9,398 nucleotides of DNA from CAZDIO01 sp964505555. Its GTDB lineage: Bacteria; Bdellovibrionota_C; UBA2361; SZUA-149; CAZDIO01. How positions within the stretch are numbered: position 1 is the stretch's first letter; every line of letters starts with the position of its first letter. The DNA lies in contig CAZDIO010000170.1 in assembly GCA_964505555.1 (NCBI GenBank), positions 1 to 9,398 on the forward strand, in the 5' to 3' direction. The notes below the pieces were generated by a model, which made no database searches, was not told the DNA's origin, and was given only the letters and a program-made list of their open reading frames with translations. The position numbers were made by a program, and so were the translations under genes. Shown piece by piece: positions 7,477 through 9,398 of this stretch.

Positions 7477-7605
7477 AAATAACGCGCTCGCAGCTTAAGC
7501 AGTCTTCATTCTCCTTAAAGAATTGTGTGAAAATCGCACCCATCACGGGCAACGTAAAGGACCGCTCTCAAAAGCCGTAAAAAACTGACAACTTATCGCT
7601 TAATA

Positions 7606-7624
7606 TGTGTGCGTTTTACACACG
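7606..7624. promoter_or_regulatory. Operator-like dyad 1
   Basis: Plus strand TGTGTGCGTTTTACACACG; minus strand CGTGTGTAAAACGCACACA. It shares with dyads 2 and 3 the form GTG-Y-A-N3-Y-GCAC with the same 13-base core spacing. It is the site nearest the kinase gene, about 260 bases upstream of its start, just past the minus-strand terminator. Confidence 0.5.
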
Positions 7625-7632
7625 GAGAAAAT

Positions 7633-7666
7633 AAAAAAAGCCTGTTGCTCTGGGAGAGCAACAGGC
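7633..7666 (-). terminator. Strong intrinsic terminator on minus strand
   Basis: On the minus strand GCCTGTTGCTCT (7666-7655), loop CCC, AGAGCAACAGGC (7651-7640) form a perfect 12-bp stem followed directly by seven T (complement of 7633-7639). This is a textbook Rho-independent terminator. No protein gene reads into it: the nearest gene on its upstream side is the plus-strand DUF6502 gene. It therefore implies a short unannotated leftward transcript. Confidence 0.88.
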
Positions 7667-7795
7667 AGGACTACGTTAGGTTAACGATACACAGTGCGAA
7701 ATGGAGACCTATTCAGTAAAAATTCTCTTAATCCCTTTTAAACACCCCTTCTAATCAAAAACTCCGACAGTCTTTCGGCTTATTCTGCCCTCGAC
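7633..7795 (-). ncRNA. Candidate small RNA ending at the orphan terminator
   Basis: The 3' end is set by the strong terminator. The 5' end near 7795 is inferred from a weak promoter (TTGCAC at 7828-7823, TATTTT at 7807-7802, a short 15-base spacer) that overlaps dyad 2 and has A/T tracts upstream like an UP element. No reading frame longer than about 15 codons with a ribosome site lies inside. Besides the terminator there is a small stem CGTTA-ACC-TAACG (7686-7674). I do not recognise a known RNA family; it could also be a terminated leader of the kinase transcript. The transcript is likely; its exact 5' end and role are uncertain. Confidence 0.45.
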
Positions 7796-7819
7796 CATCT
7801 AAAAATACTCTACCATAGT

Positions 7820-7838
7820 TATGTGCAAAATGCACATA
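7820..7838. promoter_or_regulatory. Operator-like dyad 2 (perfect)
   Basis: TATGTGCA-AAA-TGCACATA is a perfect 8-bp inverted repeat with a 3-base centre, the size and symmetry of a dimeric repressor site. It is the best of three related sites in this region and overlaps the -35 of the proposed small-RNA promoter, consistent with direct repression. Confidence 0.65.
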
Positions 7839-7839
7839 C

Positions 7840-7867
7840 TTTTTTTACAAATTTAAAAACTTTTTTT
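7840..7867. promoter_or_regulatory. Phased A/T tracts, likely bent DNA or UP element
   Basis: T7 (7840-7846), an A/T tract (7851-7859) and T7 (7861-7867) are centred roughly 10-12 bases apart, close to one helical turn. Such phasing produces intrinsic curvature, and on the minus strand the tracts sit just upstream of the dyad 2 promoter, where an UP element would act. Confidence 0.45.
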
Positions 7868-7969
7868 CTAAATCGATCTCTTGCAGCAATCCAATTACTC
7901 AACTAGTTAAACTTATTAGATAAAAGATTTTATTTATAAAAACATCATCTGTTAGAAATTTCTCAATTT

Positions 7970-8000
7970 TTGCCCAAATAGTGTCGTAGTACCCTATAAG
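7970..8000 (+). promoter_or_regulatory. Possible sigma-70 promoter of DUF6502 gene
   Basis: TTGCCC (7970-7975) and TATAAG (7995-8000) are separated by 19 bases, slightly long. The predicted start would be near 8007, inside dyad 3, leaving a leader of under 20 bases with no Shine-Dalgarno before the ATG at 8025. A weak but positionally sensible candidate. Confidence 0.35.
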
Positions 8001-8001
8001 A

Positions 8002-8020
8002 AAAGTGTAAGTTGCACACA
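8002..8020. promoter_or_regulatory. Operator-like dyad 3
   Basis: AAAGTGTAAGTTGCACACA matches dyad 2 at 13 of 19 positions, including GTG and GCAC at identical spacing. It ends five bases before the DUF6502 start codon and covers the predicted transcription start and ribosome-binding zone, the expected place for an autorepression site. Confidence 0.5.
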
Positions 8021-8024
8021 AACT

Positions 8025-8837
8025 ATGTCTCACCATTTCTTTAGCTCTGTCCGCCCTGAGCTCCTTCAACGGATGCTAAAGCCAATTCTGCGTTTTTGCT
8101 TAAGAAATTCCATTCGTGCCCGTGAAATACTCGAAGCTGTTCGTGGTGCGCTTATTGAACTCTCTCTTGAAGAGCTTGAAAAGAAAGGGGAAAAAGCCAC
8201 TTTAAGCCGGATCAGCGTGATGACTGGACTTAATCGTCGTGATGTTACGCGGATCCTTCGCCAAGGGGTTAAAATCGATAATCAATCAAATCTCGTTACA
8301 CGGGTGCTTGGACAGTGGGAGCAGGACCTGCGATTTGCTTCTCCTGCCCATAAGCCCAAAGTGCTCTCCTATAAGGGGGATAAAAGTGAATTTAAAAAGC
8401 TGGTTAAGTCAATTAGCAAGGATATCAATCCCGCAACGATGCTCTATGAGCTCAAGCGAATGGGCGCCGTTGAGGAGTCAAAAGAGGGAATTCGCCTTGT
8501 AAAATCAGTAAATTATTTTCAACAAAGTCCTGAAAAAGGTCTGGGGCTTCTCTCCCGAGATATGAATACCTTTGTTGAGGCGGTAGAAGAAAATCTATTT
8601 CAAACACAAGAGACAAGAAACCTTCACCTTCGAACAGAATACGACAACATCTTCAAAAGCGATCTCCCCGTTATAAGAAAATGGCTTTTTGAAACAGGCG
8701 CCCACTTCCACAAACAGGCGAGAGATTTTCTCTCTCAGTTTGATAAAGACATTAACCCTACTCCAGACAAGGACGGAGGTGCGAAGGTGGTATTAGGTGC
8801 TTTTAGTTGGACCTCGCAGGAGAAAAACGATGATTAA
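8025..8837 (+). CDS. DUF6502 family protein, putative DNA-binding regulator
   Basis: The 270-residue protein matches the DUF6502 pattern as I know it: MLKPILRFCLRNSIRAREI near the start (17-35), then TLSRISVMTGLNRRDVTRIL (59-78), which has the spacing of a helix-turn-helix, then VLGQWEQDLRF (94-104), a FKKLVKSI...INPATMLYELKRMGAVE segment (123-150) and an IRLVKS strand (156-161). The C-terminal 100 residues are helical and charged, ending in a flexible Asp/Lys-rich tail. The family's function is not established; HTH character suggests a transcription factor, and no enzyme motif is seen. There is no signal peptide, so it is cytoplasmic. The ATG at 8025 fits the conserved start but lacks a Shine-Dalgarno. 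An operator-like dyad lies immediately upstream and two related sites farther up, suggesting autoregulation. Its last 8 bases overlap a small frame starting at 8830. Confidence 0.85.
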   Translation: MSHHFFSSVRPELLQRMLKPILRFCLRNSIRAREILEAVRGALIELSLEELEKKGEKATLSRISVMTGLNRRDVTRILRQGVKIDNQSNLVTRVLGQWEQDLRFASPAHKPKVLSYKGDKSEFKKLVKSISKDINPATMLYELKRMGAVEESKEGIRLVKSVNYFQQSPEKGLGLLSRDMNTFVEAVEENLFQTQETRNLHLRTEYDNIFKSDLPVIRKWLFETGAHFHKQARDFLSQFDKDINPTPDKDGGAKVVLGAFSWTSQEKNDD

Positions 8838-8943
8838 ATTCGATTTGAGCTTAAGGGAATCAGAGGATTTCCTAGAAATTGGTAACAAGGTTGAGATCTT
8901 AGGTGATTTTTACTGGCACAAAGGTTGCTCTATTTATTCATAG
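8830..8943 (+). CDS. Possible small protein, 37 aa, overlapping DUF6502 stop
   Basis: The ATG at 8830 overlaps the end of the DUF6502 gene by 8 bases (ATGATTAA) and is preceded by AGGAG at 8818-8822, 7 bases before it, which is the best ribosome-binding site in the window. The product would start MIKFDLSLRESEDFLEIGNK and end in TAG at 8941; it is acidic, with one Cys and no membrane segment or known motif. The arrangement is typical of translational coupling. Against it, the sigma-54-type promoter of the prepilin gene lies within its last third (8914-8929), so the stretch may be promoter DNA with a chance frame. Both could be true. Confidence 0.45.
   Translation: MIKFDLSLRESEDFLEIGNKVEILGDFYWHKGCSIYS
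8914..8929 (+). promoter_or_regulatory. Sigma-54 (-24/-12) promoter of prepilin gene
   Basis: TGGCACAAAGGTTGCT matches the sigma-54 consensus TGGCAC-N5-TTGC(A/T) at every defined position except the loosely conserved G after TGGCAC, with correct spacing. The predicted start is near 8940, leaving a 50-base leader before the prepilin ATG at 8990. Sigma-54 control of pilin genes is well established in other bacteria (for example pilA). It implies an enhancer-binding activator encoded elsewhere. Confidence 0.75.
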
Positions 8944-8989
8944 GTAAGGAAATTTAGGTAAGACGTAAATCGCAGGATAAAGAATAAAT

Positions 8990-9346
8990 ATGGCAACGCC
9001 AGGCTGGAACCACTCTTCACAGGTAAAAAGAACAACCCCCCTCTCAAACTCAAGGGGTGTTTCTGCTATTGAGTATTCACTTCTCCTTGCACTGCTCTCA
9101 ATGAGTGCTCTCTTATCACTTTCTTGGGTAGGATTTTTTACTACCAGATCTATCGCTGTTGCTGCACTTGCCATGAGCGGTTCAGTTTCAGTGGTCACTT
9201 CAACTGCTGGAGGACAATCAACTCCAAACTATACCTACGCAGGCGGAGGCACAGAAGGAACGATTATCTGCCCACCAACTGAGCCGCTATGTTGGCCAAA
9301 TGGAACGCTTCCTAATAAAAAGAATAAGCCTTGGGAAAATTTCTAA
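8990..9346 (+). CDS. Flp-type (class IVb) prepilin-like protein
   Basis: This 118-residue protein has the Flp prepilin signature: a 23-residue hydrophilic, basic leader ending in SRG, then VSAIEYSLLLALLSMSALLSL. Cleavage after Gly23 by a prepilin peptidase would place Glu at +5 and Tyr at +6, as in Flp pilins. The hydrophobic assembly/membrane helix spans about 26-48. A second hydrophobic stretch (54-70) and a Gly/Pro/Thr-rich tail follow, with two Cys (94 and 101) and a basic, Trp-containing end. At about 95 residues the mature form is longer than typical Flp pilins, so it could be a minor pilin or a specialised variant. No tad assembly genes are in the window. The ATG at 8990 has only AGGA 12 bases upstream. 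A near-consensus sigma-54 promoter lies 61 bases before the start. Confidence 0.8.
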   Translation: MATPGWNHSSQVKRTTPLSNSRGVSAIEYSLLLALLSMSALLSLSWVGFFTTRSIAVAALAMSGSVSVVTSTAGGQSTPNYTYAGGGTEGTIICPPTEPLCWPNGTLPNKKNKPWENF

Positions 9347-9352
9347 GAACAT

Positions 9353-9398
9353 TCCTGTCGTTGCGAGCCGGGAGGCCCGGCGGCCGGGCCTCCCGGCT
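9353..9398. repeat. Interspersed repeat at right edge with 33-base perfect hairpin
   Basis: TCCTGTCGTTGCGAG (9353-9367) is the exact reverse complement of 29-43. It runs into AGCCGGGAGGCCCGGC-G-GCCGGGCCTCCCGGCT (9366-9398), a perfect 16-bp inverted repeat with a one-base centre, almost pure G+C and far richer than its surroundings. It begins 7 bases past the prepilin stop and could double as its 3' hairpin, but no T-run is visible before the window ends. Confidence 0.75.

Larger units (their letters stand above)
7346..8024. promoter_or_regulatory. Divergent regulatory region between kinase and DUF6502 genes
   Basis: These 679 bases hold no convincing protein gene. From left to right there is an inverted repeat with CTCTGTG units (7377-7476), a degenerate dyad with shifted spacing (7525-7539), dyad 1 (7606-7624), a strong minus-strand terminator (7633-7666), dyad 2 (7820-7838), phased A/T tracts (7840-7867), an AT-rich stretch to about 7970, and dyad 3 (8002-8020) immediately before the DUF6502 ATG. 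This density of signal is far more than two divergent promoters need. Confidence 0.7.

Noticed and set aside
7525..7539. GTGTGA-AAA-TCGCAC as a fourth operator of the same set
   Set aside because: Its half-sites are 2 bases farther apart than in the other three dyads, so a dimer with fixed spacing would not read it equally. Kept only as a degenerate possibility.
7740..7800. Known riboswitch (c-di-GMP or ZTP type) in the small-RNA region
   Set aside because: Short words such as CCGAAAGACTG recall such motifs, but the conserved cores and pairing order are not present.
1..9398. CRISPR array, tRNA or rRNA genes
   Set aside because: No regularly spaced direct repeats and no recognisable tRNA or rRNA core sequences were seen on either strand.

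Overview
The window carries five protein genes or likely genes in two blocks, plus an unusually structured intergenic region. The moderate GC content, a secreted modular polysaccharide-lyase-type protein, a Hanks-type kinase with PEGA and TPR domains, a DUF6502 protein, a Flp-type prepilin and two sigma-54-type promoters together suggest a Gram-negative, proteobacteria-like organism. It could belong to one of the lineages formerly grouped in Deltaproteobacteria, but the sequence does not settle the taxonomy. Both window edges carry the same short interspersed repeat in opposite orientation, so this may be a contig that broke at repeats.

Layout, minus strand, in order of transcription: a membrane Ser/Thr kinase (5432-7345); a 1330-residue secreted heparinase II/III-like protein with a Ser-rich linker and about four C-terminal beta-type repeats (1062-5054); and an unrecognised 196-residue protein (164-754). 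Plus strand: a DUF6502 protein with a helix-turn-helix-like N-terminus (8025-8837), a possible 37-residue protein overlapping its end (8830-8943), and a Flp-type prepilin (8990-9346).

Regulation is the most interesting layer. The prepilin is preceded by a near-consensus sigma-54 promoter (8914-8929). The lyase-like gene has a weaker one with correct -24/-12 spacing (5165-5179). This suggests that a pilin and a secreted polysaccharide-active protein share alternative-sigma control. The 679-base divergent region between the kinase and the DUF6502 gene holds three related 19-base dyads, phased A/T tracts, and a perfect intrinsic terminator on the minus strand with no gene in front of it. The simplest reading is an unannotated small RNA of about 160 nt, with the dyads as operators, perhaps for the DUF6502 protein itself. 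That link is inference. The other gaps hold long inverted repeats (5313-5419, 7377-7476) and smaller hairpins (809-847, 891-930).
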